DNA of 52,666 nt from an uncultured Prochlorococcus sp. (GTDB lineage: Bacteria > Cyanobacteriota > Cyanobacteriia > PCC-6307 > Cyanobiaceae), in contig CACGHD010000008.1 in the NCBI GenBank assembly GCA_902572825.1, forward strand, positions 1 to 52,666. Direction: 5' to 3'. The translations under genes were made by a program, and so were the position numbers. Below the pieces are notes generated by a model. It was given only the letters and a program-made list of their open reading frames with translations. It was not told the DNA's origin and made no database searches. Positions 46,243-52,666 of the stretch are shown here, piece by piece; the first letter of the stretch is position 1, and every line of letters begins with the position of its first letter.

Positions 46243-46824
46243 TTATGAGCGAAGTTCAGTAATTTGGTTGGCCATTAATAATAGATCTTTAGGTATATCT
46301 GTACCAGTAAGGATTACATCTCCTGATATAAATCGGTTTTCAAGTGTTGAAATCAAATCATCTTTATCGATAATTTTCATGTCAATAGCTAAAAAAATTT
46401 CATCAAGTATCATTTGTTCATACTCTCCAGACTGTAGTTTTTTTTTGCAAAAATTCCATAATTCAAAAGTAGATTCATGAATAGATTTTTTTAAATTTTT
46501 ATTATTTTCAATTTCTTCAGAATTGTATTGATCAAAGGAATGTGATGATCTTACCCAGGTTAAATTACCGCATAGCTTTACTGCATTATCAATTCCTTGC
46601 TTGACTCCCCCTCGCATAAATTGTATTAAGAGCACTTTCCTGCCGAGAGCAGCATTTCTTAGAGAGTCTCTAATGATAGATGGGTAACTTCCTCGGAATG
46701 ATGATTGATAAATTTGAATTTGCCCATTTTGCGTAAATCTTTTTCCGTTAATTTTGTTAGCAGTATTTATATTTACAACATCAAGATTACTTTTGGAATA
46801 TATATGGGATGAACTAATTACCAT
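46243..46824 (-). CDS. CobO/BtuR-like protein with degenerate P-loop
   Basis: A 193-residue protein of the corrinoid adenosyltransferase (CobO/BtuR, P-loop ATPase) fold: after the P-loop position comes the typical RNAALGRKVLLIQFMRGGVKQG (57-78), then LTWVRSS and the Walker-B-like MILDEIFLAIDMKIID and ENRFISGDVILTGTDIPKDLL. However, the GxGKGKT P-loop that should be at about 40-48 is QSSFRGSYP, with no lysine or GKT. ATP binding as in CobO is therefore doubtful. Related cyanobacteria have such a P-loop-family protein besides real CobO. Near dcd-thyX; the function is unknown. Confidence 0.72.
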   Translation of the reverse strand: MVISSSHIYSKSNLDVVNINTANKINGKRFTQNGQIQIYQSSFRGSYPSIIRDSLRNAALGRKVLLIQFMRGGVKQGIDNAVKLCGNLTWVRSSHSFDQYNSEEIENNKNLKKSIHESTFELWNFCKKKLQSGEYEQMILDEIFLAIDMKIIDKDDLISTLENRFISGDVILTGTDIPKDLLLMANQITELRS

Positions 46825-46838
46825 TATTTAAATTCTTT

Positions 46839-46879
46839 CTACATGCAGTATAATTAGAATCTATTGACACTGCATATAG
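46839..46879. repeat. imperfect inverted repeat between the CobO-like gene and ntcA
   Basis: CTACATGCAGT (46839-46849) and ACTGCATATAG (46869-46879) match as inverted complements at 10 of 11 positions, 19 bases apart. The centre-to-centre spacing of about 30 bases (three helical turns) fits paired operators. It lies 15 bases from the CobO-like start codon, so it could control that gene; a TTGACA sits within it on the plus strand. Confidence 0.45.
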
Positions 46880-46961
46880 TGTAATTTTACTTAAAAAAGG
46901 GTTGAGTAAGTACGAACTGATTTTTAAAGGGCCATTAATAAGCCAATAAGAATTTAAAATT

Positions 46962-47003
46962 GTTACTGTTGATACAAGAAATTTCAGAGTGTCTCCTTAA
47001 ATT
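46962..47003 (+). promoter_or_regulatory. NtcA-type promoter of ntcA (autoregulation)
   Basis: GTT-N8-TAC (46962-46975, within the palindrome TGT-N10-ACA 46961-46976) is followed after exactly 22 bases by a TAAATT -10 box (46998-47003, fitting TAN3T). The canonical NtcA-activated promoter is GTAN8TAC-N22-TAN3T, so only one base differs. Transcription would start about 47009, 15 bases before the ntcA ATG. Confidence 0.7.
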
Positions 47004-47023
47004 TTTTAATAATAAAGATATTT

Positions 47024-47758
47024 ATGATACCTGCTTCACGAGGATTCAACCGCTTTAGTTCGAAACAGTCAGGACAAAGTAAAATCAATTCTGTTGGAGA
47101 ACGTTTTCCAATTAATAGAACTTTAATGGAAGTGATTAAAGGTCTAGATGGAGCAAGCACAGAAATGGTTGAGAGATCTAAAACAATATTTTTCCCCGGG
47201 GACCCTGCTGAAAGAGTTTATCTTATAAGAAGAGGTGCAGTAAGACTGTCAAGAGTTTATGAGTCAGGTGAAGAGATAACTGTTGCTCTTTTAAGAGAGA
47301 ATAGTCTCTTTGGTGTTCTATCTCTTCTAACAGGCCATAGATCTGATCGTTTTTACCATGCCATAGCATTCACAAGAGTTGAAATGATAACAGCACCTGC
47401 AAATTCTGTTTTAAGAGCTATAGAGGAAGATGCATCAGTAGGACTACTTCTGTTACAGGGTCTTTCTAGTAGGATCCTGCAAACTGAAACAATGATAGAA
47501 ACTCTTACGCACAGAGATATGTCTTCTCGTTTAGTAAGTTTTTTAATGGTTCTTTGTAGAGACTTTGGAGTTGCAGGTGAAAAAGGTATTACAATAGATC
47601 TAAGGCTTTCACATCAGGCAATTGCTGAAGCTATTGGTTCTACAAGAGTAACCATTACAAGATTATTGGGAGATTTAAAGGATTCAGGGCTTCTTAACAT
47701 TGAAAGAAAAAAGATCACAGTATTCGATCCAATTGCTCTTGCAAAAAGATTTAATTGA
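47024..47758 (+). CDS. ntcA: global nitrogen regulator NtcA
   Basis: CRP-family transcription factor that senses 2-oxoglutarate and controls nitrogen assimilation genes. The 244-residue protein has a cyclic-nucleotide-like effector domain (about 35-145; [23 protein letters not shown] and [19 protein letters not shown]), a dimer helix (about 147-175), and a winged HTH with the recognition helix in [24 protein letters not shown] (near 192-215). The N-terminal 22 residues ([20 protein letters not shown]) are an extension often seen in marine strains. Its own promoter has an NtcA-like site. Confidence 0.97.
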   Translation: MIPASRGFNRFSSKQSGQSKINSVGERFPINRTLMEVIKGLDGASTEMVERSKTIFFPGDPAERVYLIRRGAVRLSRVYESGEEITVALLRENSLFGVLSLLTGHRSDRFYHAIAFTRVEMITAPANSVLRAIEEDASVGLLLLQGLSSRILQTETMIETLTHRDMSSRLVSFLMVLCRDFGVAGEKGITIDLRLSHQAIAEAIGSTRVTITRLLGDLKDSGLLNIERKKITVFDPIALAKRFN

Positions 47759-47797
47759 TTCATCATTAATTATGATGAACTGATTTTATGCAAAAGT

Positions 47798-48763
47798 GTG
47801 GCTTGGATTTTAATTGTTTTTTTAATATTTTTAGGGGGACTTATTGCACCATTTGGGGATATTCTTGGCACAAAGATCGGAAAAGCAAGATTTAGCATCT
47901 TAAAATTAAGACCGAAAAAAACAGCGACTATAATAACTATAATTACCGGAGGGTTTATTAGTTCAATATCAATAGGGTTATTGATTTTAGTTAGCGAAGA
48001 ATTTAGGCAAAGACTTTTTGTAGATATTCCTTTGTTGCAAAAAACTTTAGATAAAAGTAAAAAGGCTTTAATCCCTTTACAGAAAGAACGAAAGGAACTT
48101 GAAAGTAAAATTATTCAAAAAGAAAAGGAGTTGACTCAATTAAAAACCAGTATTAAAGAATTTAGGAGAGGCAATATTGTTATTAAAAGAGGGCAAACTT
48201 TATTTATTGCAGAGATTAATTCCAGTTCAAATATAAAATTAGACTTAACAAAAATCTATAATGAAGCTGATAAATTTGTTAGACAACTTGTTATCCCGAT
48301 TAACAAAGATGCAAAAAATATCCTTTTGTGGAGACCTAGTGATATTGCAAAAATTGAGACAATAGCTTCAAGTGGTGGCGACAAGATTTTATTAATTAAA
48401 TCAGCAACAAATGTTTTAAAAGGGGATAATTATGTTTTTGTATCTCCTGATTTATTAGAGAATAAATTTATAGTCAAAAAAGGAGACGTCATTACAAGTG
48501 CAATTTTGGGAGAAAGTGATTTAAATTTAAAAGCAATAAATTTAAAAATTAAATCATTGCTCAAAGAAACAAGGGATGAAATTAAGTTAAAAGGTTCACA
48601 AGTTGGTGAAATCAATACAAATGGAAATTTTGTAAAAAAAATTAGAGACTTTCTTCGAGAAAATCAAAATATAAATTTCATGTTAGAAGTAGTATCTTTG
48701 AGAGATAGCAAAACTGTAGAACCCATAGTAGTTGAAATTAATATTGTAAAGATTCCTTCTTAA
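47798..48763 (+). CDS. DUF3084 membrane-anchored coiled-coil protein
   Basis: A 321-residue protein with two N-terminal hydrophobic segments (3-20 and 40-64: TIITIITGGFISSISIGLLILVSEEF), a coiled coil (about 80-120, LDKSKKALIPLQKERKELESKI) and a C-terminal region beginning about 125. The GTG at 47798 gives MAWILIVFLIFLGGLIAPFGDILGTKIGKARFSIFKLRPKKTA-like start typical of cyanobacterial DUF3084. Function is unknown. It abuts the RuvC-fold gene (stop TAA immediately followed by ATG) as one unit. Confidence 0.85.
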   Translation: MAWILIVFLIFLGGLIAPFGDILGTKIGKARFSILKLRPKKTATIITIITGGFISSISIGLLILVSEEFRQRLFVDIPLLQKTLDKSKKALIPLQKERKELESKIIQKEKELTQLKTSIKEFRRGNIVIKRGQTLFIAEINSSSNIKLDLTKIYNEADKFVRQLVIPINKDAKNILLWRPSDIAKIETIASSGGDKILLIKSATNVLKGDNYVFVSPDLLENKFIVKKGDVITSAILGESDLNLKAINLKIKSLLKETRDEIKLKGSQVGEINTNGNFVKKIRDFLRENQNINFMLEVVSLRDSKTVEPIVVEINIVKIPS

Positions 48764-49201
48764 ATGGCCAGAGTAGTAACTATTGATCCTGGAAAAAGTA
48801 AATGCGGCTTAGTCCTAGCTGAAATTAGTGAAAAAAAAGTTTATAAAGCAATCATTCTGAAAAGTGAATTACTTGAGAATTATCTTAGAAATTTAATTAC
48901 CGCTGAGGACATAGAACAAATTATTATTGGAAATGGCACCACCAGTAGAGAAATTAGAGAAAAACTAAATTTTTTTAAAAAAGAAATAATAACTTTTGAG
49001 GAAAAAAATACTACCTACAGGGCTAAAGCGAGATATTTCGAACTTTTTCCGATTAGTGGCCTGAAGTTTTTAATACCTAGAGAGATTTTTATTCTTAATA
49101 AAAACCTTGATGCCATATCAGCTTTGATTATTTTAGAAGATTACTGCAAAATGAAGTTTACTTTAAATCAAAATATAGATTTTAAAACTTGGCTGAAATA
49201 G
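48764..49201 (+). CDS. RNase H/RuvC-fold protein, putative resolvase or YqgF-like
   Basis: A 145-residue protein with the RuvC-like fold: the first acidic motif is VVTIDPGKSKCGLVLAE (D8), the second glutamate/aspartate lies near IIIGNGTTSREI, and the last in NLDAISALIILEDYC (D127). These resemble Holliday-junction resolvases and the YqgF (pre-16S rRNA nuclease) group; the sequence lacks a GxPx-type YqgF tail that I could identify, so the specific role is open. It follows DUF3084 with no gap and overlaps DUF3146 on the other strand by 20 bases. Confidence 0.75.
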   Translation: MARVVTIDPGKSKCGLVLAEISEKKVYKAIILKSELLENYLRNLITAEDIEQIIIGNGTTSREIREKLNFFKKEIITFEEKNTTYRAKARYFELFPISGLKFLIPREIFILNKNLDAISALIILEDYCKMKFTLNQNIDFKTWLK

Positions 49202-49439
49202 TGAATTTATAGTCATTCCCTGCTTCTAGTTCATAATCTTTTTTTAATAAAAATCTCAATAAGGCATCCTCAATTAAAGCTCTTCCCAAAGGTGGATTTA
49301 CCGTTAATAAACCTTTATGAAAAGACCATATAAAAGTCCATCTAAATTGACTAGCTTTCACAACCCCCTGAATTTGCTTTTTTGAGAAGGAATATTCCTT
49401 AACACTTACATTGGCAATCGTTTCAGGTTTTGAACGCAT
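49182..49439 (-). CDS. DUF3146 protein
   Basis: An 85-residue protein with the DUF3146 pattern: VSVKEYSFSKKQIQGVVKA, then FRWTFIWSFHKGLLTVNPPLGRALIEDALLRFLLKKDYELEAGNDY. It looks like an alpha/beta domain with no cysteine or membrane part. Unknown function in cyanobacteria. Its 3' end overlaps the RuvC-fold gene on the other strand by 20 bases and it is nine bases after pth. Confidence 0.82.
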   Translation of the reverse strand: MRSKPETIANVSVKEYSFSKKQIQGVVKASQFRWTFIWSFHKGLLTVNPPLGRALIEDALLRFLLKKDYELEAGNDYKFTISAKF

Positions 49440-49448
49440 TACTTAAGG

Positions 49449-50045
49449 TTAGTCTTTGTTATAAGAGTTTAATTCATTTATTATATGATCTTCTTTTTTA
49501 GTATTAAGTTGTTCGAGGGATTCTATCACTCTCTTATAAACTTTATCTAATATTAATTTTTCTTCTAAAGAAATATTTCCTAATACATGTGAAATGGTAT
49601 TGAAATGATTTTCTCCTTTTATTAGAGGAGGTGACCCAATACCAATTCTTATTCTCTTAAAGTTTTGTGTCTGCAATTGCTCAATGATGCTTTTAAGCCC
49701 GTTATGTCCACCCGAGCTTCCTTTTCTTCTGAATCTTATTTTTCCAAGGGGAAGATCTTTATCATCCACTATTATGAGAATCTGATCTAAGTTTATTTTG
49801 TACCATTTAACTATTGCTTGGACAGCATCACCACTGTTATTCATAAACGTATTTGGTAAAAATAACTTGAAGGTAGAATTATTGATTTGAAATTCTGAGC
49901 AGGAACTTTTAAGTTTATCTTTTAATAAAAAATTTGAATTATATTTTTTTGAGAGCTTTTCAAGCAGTAAAAAACCTATATTGTGTCTACTGTTGTAATA
50001 TTTTTTACCAGGATTCCCAAGTCCAATTAGATATATTTCTTGCAT
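49449..50045 (-). CDS. pth: peptidyl-tRNA hydrolase
   Basis: Releases peptides from prematurely dropped peptidyl-tRNAs. The 198-residue protein has the family start IYLIGLGNPGKKYYNSRHNIGF with the catalytic histidine H21, the LFLPNTFMNNSGDAVQ segment (near 58-73), the active aspartate in ILIIVDDKDLPLGKIRFRRKGSSGGHNGLKS (near 90-120), and RIRIGIGSP. Standard length. It lies between DUF3146 and psbH on the same strand, separated from psbH by a terminator. Confidence 0.96.
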   Translation of the reverse strand: MQEIYLIGLGNPGKKYYNSRHNIGFLLLEKLSKKYNSNFLLKDKLKSSCSEFQINNSTFKLFLPNTFMNNSGDAVQAIVKWYKINLDQILIIVDDKDLPLGKIRFRRKGSSGGHNGLKSIIEQLQTQNFKRIRIGIGSPPLIKGENHFNTISHVLGNISLEEKLILDKVYKRVIESLEQLNTKKEDHIINELNSYNKD

Positions 50046-50124
50046 GGTGTATTTCTAAATCTCACTTTATTGAGAATTATGAATATATATAAACTATAAC
50101 TAATTAATAAAAATAAAAATTTAA

Positions 50125-50167
50125 AAAAAGTTATTTAGGAATAACTATGTGAACTAAATAACTTTTT
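50125..50167 (-). terminator. terminator between psbH and pth
   Basis: A perfect 14-pair stem: AAAAAGTTATTTAG (50125-50138) and CTAAATAACTTTTT (50154-50167), with a 15-base loop, right after the psbH stop. T-rich ends on both strands allow it to act on minus-strand psbH transcripts. AT-rich, so strength is uncertain. Confidence 0.7.
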
Positions 50168-50183
50168 GAGAAAATTTCGGAAA

Positions 50184-50384
50184 TTAGTTTCCGTTCCAAT
50201 CCACTGAGAAACCTTGTAGTAGTAGGGATTGGTTATAAATTTGTAAAAGAATAACTAAAAAAACAAGTAGCAATAGACCTATGACAGTCATCACAGGAAC
50301 TGCTCCCCAACCAGGTACTACTTTTCCTTGACCTGAATTGCCAATTGCTTTTAGAAGACTGCCTAAGGCTGTTTTTTGACCCAT
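50184..50384 (-). CDS. psbH: photosystem II protein PsbH
   Basis: A small PSII core subunit near the QB site and CP47, needed for stable assembly. I start at [20 protein letters not shown] (ATG complementary to 50382-50384), giving 66 residues, the family length and N-terminus; an upstream in-frame ATG at 50433-50435 would add 17 unrelated residues. One membrane helix is clear (about 30-49, [20 protein letters not shown]), followed by [13 protein letters not shown]. It is divergent from psbN across 78 bases, a common cyanobacterial arrangement. Confidence 0.95.
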
Positions 50385-50462
50385 TTGAATCACAAAATCG
50401 AATATTATTTCGCTATTGTATAAGAACTTATACATAAATTGTTTACAAACTTAGCAAAATTG

Positions 50463-50615
50463 ATGCAAACTTTATCATCTGCTCCAGATCCTGCAGTTTC
50501 CATAGCAGTTACAATTCTGGCATTACTTCTAGCTTTAACCGGTTTTGGTCTTTGGACCGCATTTGGACCCAAAGCTGCAAAGCTTACTGATCCTTGGGAT
50601 GATCATGACGATTAA
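50463..50615 (+). CDS. psbN: photosystem II assembly factor PsbN
   Basis: A 50-residue one-helix protein required for PSII reaction-centre assembly (not a stable subunit). Helix: AVTILALLLALTGFGLWTAFG, then KAAKLTDPWDDHDD, which matches the conserved YTAFG...LRDPFEEHxD ending of the family. The ATG at 50463 gives MQTLSSAPDPAVSI. It is divergent from psbH and precedes psbI by 108 bases. Confidence 0.93.
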   Translation: MQTLSSAPDPAVSIAVTILALLLALTGFGLWTAFGPKAAKLTDPWDDHDD

Positions 50616-50723
50616 TCTCCATTAAAGTATTTCAAAATTTTCCAAAAATACAAAAAGTAAACAATTAACCATAGTTTAATTATAAATTTAATAGGATATA
50701 AATACGTCAGCACTAGTAATTCC

Positions 50724-50852
50724 ATGCTTGCCTTAAAAATTTCTGTTTACACTATCGTCTTCTTCTTTGTTGGAATATTTCTTTTCGGCTTTTTGGCAAG
50801 TGATCCTACAAGGACGCCTAATAGAAAAGATTTAGAAAGTCCTCAAGATTAA
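50724..50852 (+). CDS. psbI: photosystem II reaction-centre protein PsbI
   Basis: A 42-residue PSII reaction-centre subunit. The start [30 protein letters not shown] is almost identical in plan to the family consensus (a helix followed by SDPxRxPxRKDLE), and the length is right for marine strains (the standard 38 plus a short tail ending SPQD). It lies 108 bases after psbN and 23 bases before the LptD-like gene; psbH-psbN-psbI form one cluster on both strands. Confidence 0.96.
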
Positions 50853-50875
50853 ATATTTCTACTTAGGAAGTCATA

Positions 50876-52666
50876 TTGAACATCTTGAAATTTAGAAAAC
50901 TTATATTTGCAAATTTATTTTTATTTAATTTATTCAATTTTTCAAACCCTGTTTTTACGTCATCTTTTTATAGAAATTTTTTTCGAGTAGATGATTTAAA
51001 TAAAAACCATGCGAAACTATCAGTTCTAAAAAAAACTTTTTCAGATAGAAAAATTGAAGATAATTTCGAACTTACGAAGGATATAGCTTTAAAAGGGATT
51101 TTAAATCAAAATAACCAGCTGGAAATACAATCTGATAAACAATTCCAGCAAGAGTCTGTTTTATATGCTGAGGGTAATGTAATTGCTAATTATAAAGGAA
51201 ATACTTTAAAAGCTGATTTACTTGTCTACGACAAGTCGAAAGGAATTGTTGAAGCACAGGGTGATGTTCTCTTAGTCTTTGGAGATCAAGTCTTTAGAGC
51301 AGAGAAAATTAATTTCGATTTTAAAAATAATCAAGGTTCTTTTACTAAAGTAAAAGGTTTAATAAAAACTAAAAATCTTTTAGAAAATTTAGATTTTACT
51401 TCTTACGATTCTGATAATGTCCCAACAGTTATTCAAAAGATAAAAAAGGCAAGGGTCTTAAATACCCCAGATGGAGTTAATAATTGGATTTTCTATACAG
51501 ATGAACTAAAAGTAAAAAATGACGAATGGTTAGCTAGTAAAGCTATTTTCACAAACGATTTGCTTGAATCAGATCAAATTAGTTTTGTAATTAATAACCT
51601 CAAAATAATTCCAAGAAATGATAGTTTAGAACTTAAAACTTCAATAAACTTTTTGGTTTTAGAAGATAAGATTTCAATACCTTTTTGGCTTGGAAATAGA
51701 ACAATCAGGGATTCCAAACAGGGGGGATATTCATTTGGTCTTCAACCTAAATGGTTTTTAGGTTTTGATAATTTAGATAAGGATGGTTATTTTATAGGCA
51801 GAAGATTAGATCCAATAAAATTAACTGACGAATTTAAACTCAATTTAGAGCCCCAATTTTTGATACAAAGATCAATCCAGAACTATACAAATAGTTTTAT
51901 TGGTGAGGGAAAATCCATAACAGCTGATAAAGAAAAAAGAGATACCTATTTGTCTGATTATTTTGCTTTAGATTCAGCAGTTATTGGGACAGTGAATAAT
52001 TGGGATCTTAAATTTTCAAAGAAACTCAATTCGTTTGATTTGGGAAAGTTTCCATATGCTTCAAGGTTAAAATTGAATTTAAGCAAGGAAATTGACTTTT
52101 TAGATTCAAAATGGCTTATAAGTTTATATGGGGTTTATAGAGATAGGATTTGGAATGGTTCAATAGGGGAAGCGGAAGTTTATTTAGGTTATGGTTCAAA
52201 ACTAGAAAAAACAAATACTTGGGAAACAAATGGAATTAAAAAGACTGAGAGAATAAATTTAGGTTTAGGAAGCTTTAAGGGGGAAGAGTTAAATAGTAAA
52301 AGTTTAGTTAGTAGTTATAGAGGTAGTATTTTTTATTCATTAGATCAAAAGTTTCCCTTACAAATTAAAGAACCTAAAAACAAATTTGTTGATCCTTCAT
52401 TTGTTTATATTTTTGAGCCAGTTAAACAAGGAATCCATCTTGATACAAAATTAGCTATTTCATCTTCTATTTATGATGGTGGTAATCACCAAGGGTATAT
52501 AGAATTTGGAGCTGGTCCTGAATTTGTCTTTGGAGAATTTAAGAAAAAATATTTTGATTATACAAGAATAAGTTTATTCCCTTCTTATAAACTAAAAAGC
52601 GGTGACAGCATTTTTAAATTCGATCAAGTTTCTGATAAATTTACTTTAGATTTAGCTTTTGATCAA
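50876..52666 (+). CDS. LptD/OstA-like outer membrane protein (DUF3769-type), C-terminus cut by window edge
   Basis: Open from TTG at 50876 (AGGAAG five bases before it) to the last base: 597 codons with no stop. The frame upstream is closed by a TAG at 50864-50866 and has no ATG, so TTG is the most likely start. An N-terminal hydrophobic segment (about 8-30) looks like an export signal. Next comes an OstA/LptA-like part with LYAEGNVIANYKGNTLKADLLVYD and GIVEAQGDVLLVFGDQVFRAEKI (about 100-155), then a long beta-rich region ending with strands such as LAISSSIYDGGNHQGYIEFGAG. This plan fits the cyanobacterial LptD relative that exports lipopolysaccharide to the outer leaflet. Confidence 0.8.
   Translation, partial: MNILKFRKLIFANLFLFNLFNFSNPVFTSSFYRNFFRVDDLNKNHAKLSVLKKTFSDRKIEDNFELTKDIALKGILNQNNQLEIQSDKQFQQESVLYAEGNVIANYKGNTLKADLLVYDKSKGIVEAQGDVLLVFGDQVFRAEKINFDFKNNQGSFTKVKGLIKTKNLLENLDFTSYDSDNVPTVIQKIKKARVLNTPDGVNNWIFYTDELKVKNDEWLASKAIFTNDLLESDQISFVINNLKIIPRNDSLELKTSINFLVLEDKISIPFWLGNRTIRDSKQGGYSFGLQPKWFLGFDNLDKDGYFIGRRLDPIKLTDEFKLNLEPQFLIQRSIQNYTNSFIGEGKSITADKEKRDTYLSDYFALDSAVIGTVNNWDLKFSKKLNSFDLGKFPYASRLKLNLSKEIDFLDSKWLISLYGVYRDRIWNGSIGEAEVYLGYGSKLEKTNTWETNGIKKTERINLGLGSFKGEELNSKSLVSSYRGSIFYSLDQKFPLQIKEPKNKFVDPSFVYIFEPVKQGIHLDTKLAISSSIYDGGNHQGYIEFGAGPEFVFGEFKKKYFDYTRISLFPSYKLKSGDSIFKFDQVSDKFTLDLAFDQ

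Overview
The window looks like a stretch of conserved core chromosome from a high-light-adapted Prochlorococcus (marine picocyanobacterium). The evidence is the very AT-rich composition, psbA/psbO/psbH/psbN/psbI, NtcA, CP12, an SbtA/SbtB/SulP bicarbonate set, dense gene packing with overlaps of a few bases, and small cyanobacteria-specific proteins. I cannot name the strain from sequence alone. I see no phage, insertion sequence, CRISPR array, toxin-antitoxin or defence island, and no large undescribed system. The interest lies in individual genes and control sites.

Layout. 1-9200 (minus strand): a CobC-like aminotransferase (cut by the window edge), pyrD, rnhA, then the ribosomal/transcription cluster secE-nusG-rplK-rplA and rplJ-rplL (with an L10-type leader), and clpB2. 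9450-12740: eno, convergent with an ABC1-family kinase-like gene. 12990-17000: a thioredoxin-reductase-like flavoprotein without NADPH motifs, convergent with a bicarbonate uptake group (bicA-type SulP, sbtA, sbtB). 17130-22340 (plus): hemB, a glyoxalase-fold protein, mutS2, obgE and a 60-residue protein, ended by a two-way terminator. 22366-24583: CP12 and a glutathione S-transferase on minus, an aspartoacylase-like gene on plus. 24700-31930: a 42-residue ORF not starting with ATG, psbA, aroC, then eda-like, ftsH, sat and psbO on minus. 32140-37500: coaBC, small conserved genes, pyrB, mpg, gatC and crtR. 37666-42960: tRNA-Leu(UAG), a Ycf66-like gene, ileS, two small conserved genes and trmB. 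42968-47760: glmM, txlA-like, thyX, dcd, a CobO-like protein and ntcA. 47798-52666: DUF3084, a RuvC-fold protein, DUF3146, pth, psbH, psbN, psbI and an LptD/OstA-like gene cut by the right edge.

How it fits together. The region holds photosystem II parts (D1, PsbO, PsbH, PsbI), the PsbN assembly factor and an FtsH protease of the kind that turns over damaged D1. It also holds carbon uptake (SbtA, BicA), Calvin-cycle control (CP12), light-linked redox control (the flavoprotein and the TxlA-like thioredoxin), pigment synthesis (HemB, CrtR) and the global nitrogen regulator NtcA, whose promoter has a well-spaced NtcA site. The rest is translation, nucleotide and cell-envelope housekeeping.

Points most worth checking: the pyridine-nucleotide-independent type of the TrxB-like enzyme; mpg and crtR, whose conserved N-termini have no ATG/GTG/TTG start in frame; a CobO-like protein without a P-loop; a CP12 without its N-terminal cysteine pair; an unannotated-type small ORF upstream of psbA; and several strong inverted repeats in divergent intergenic regions.
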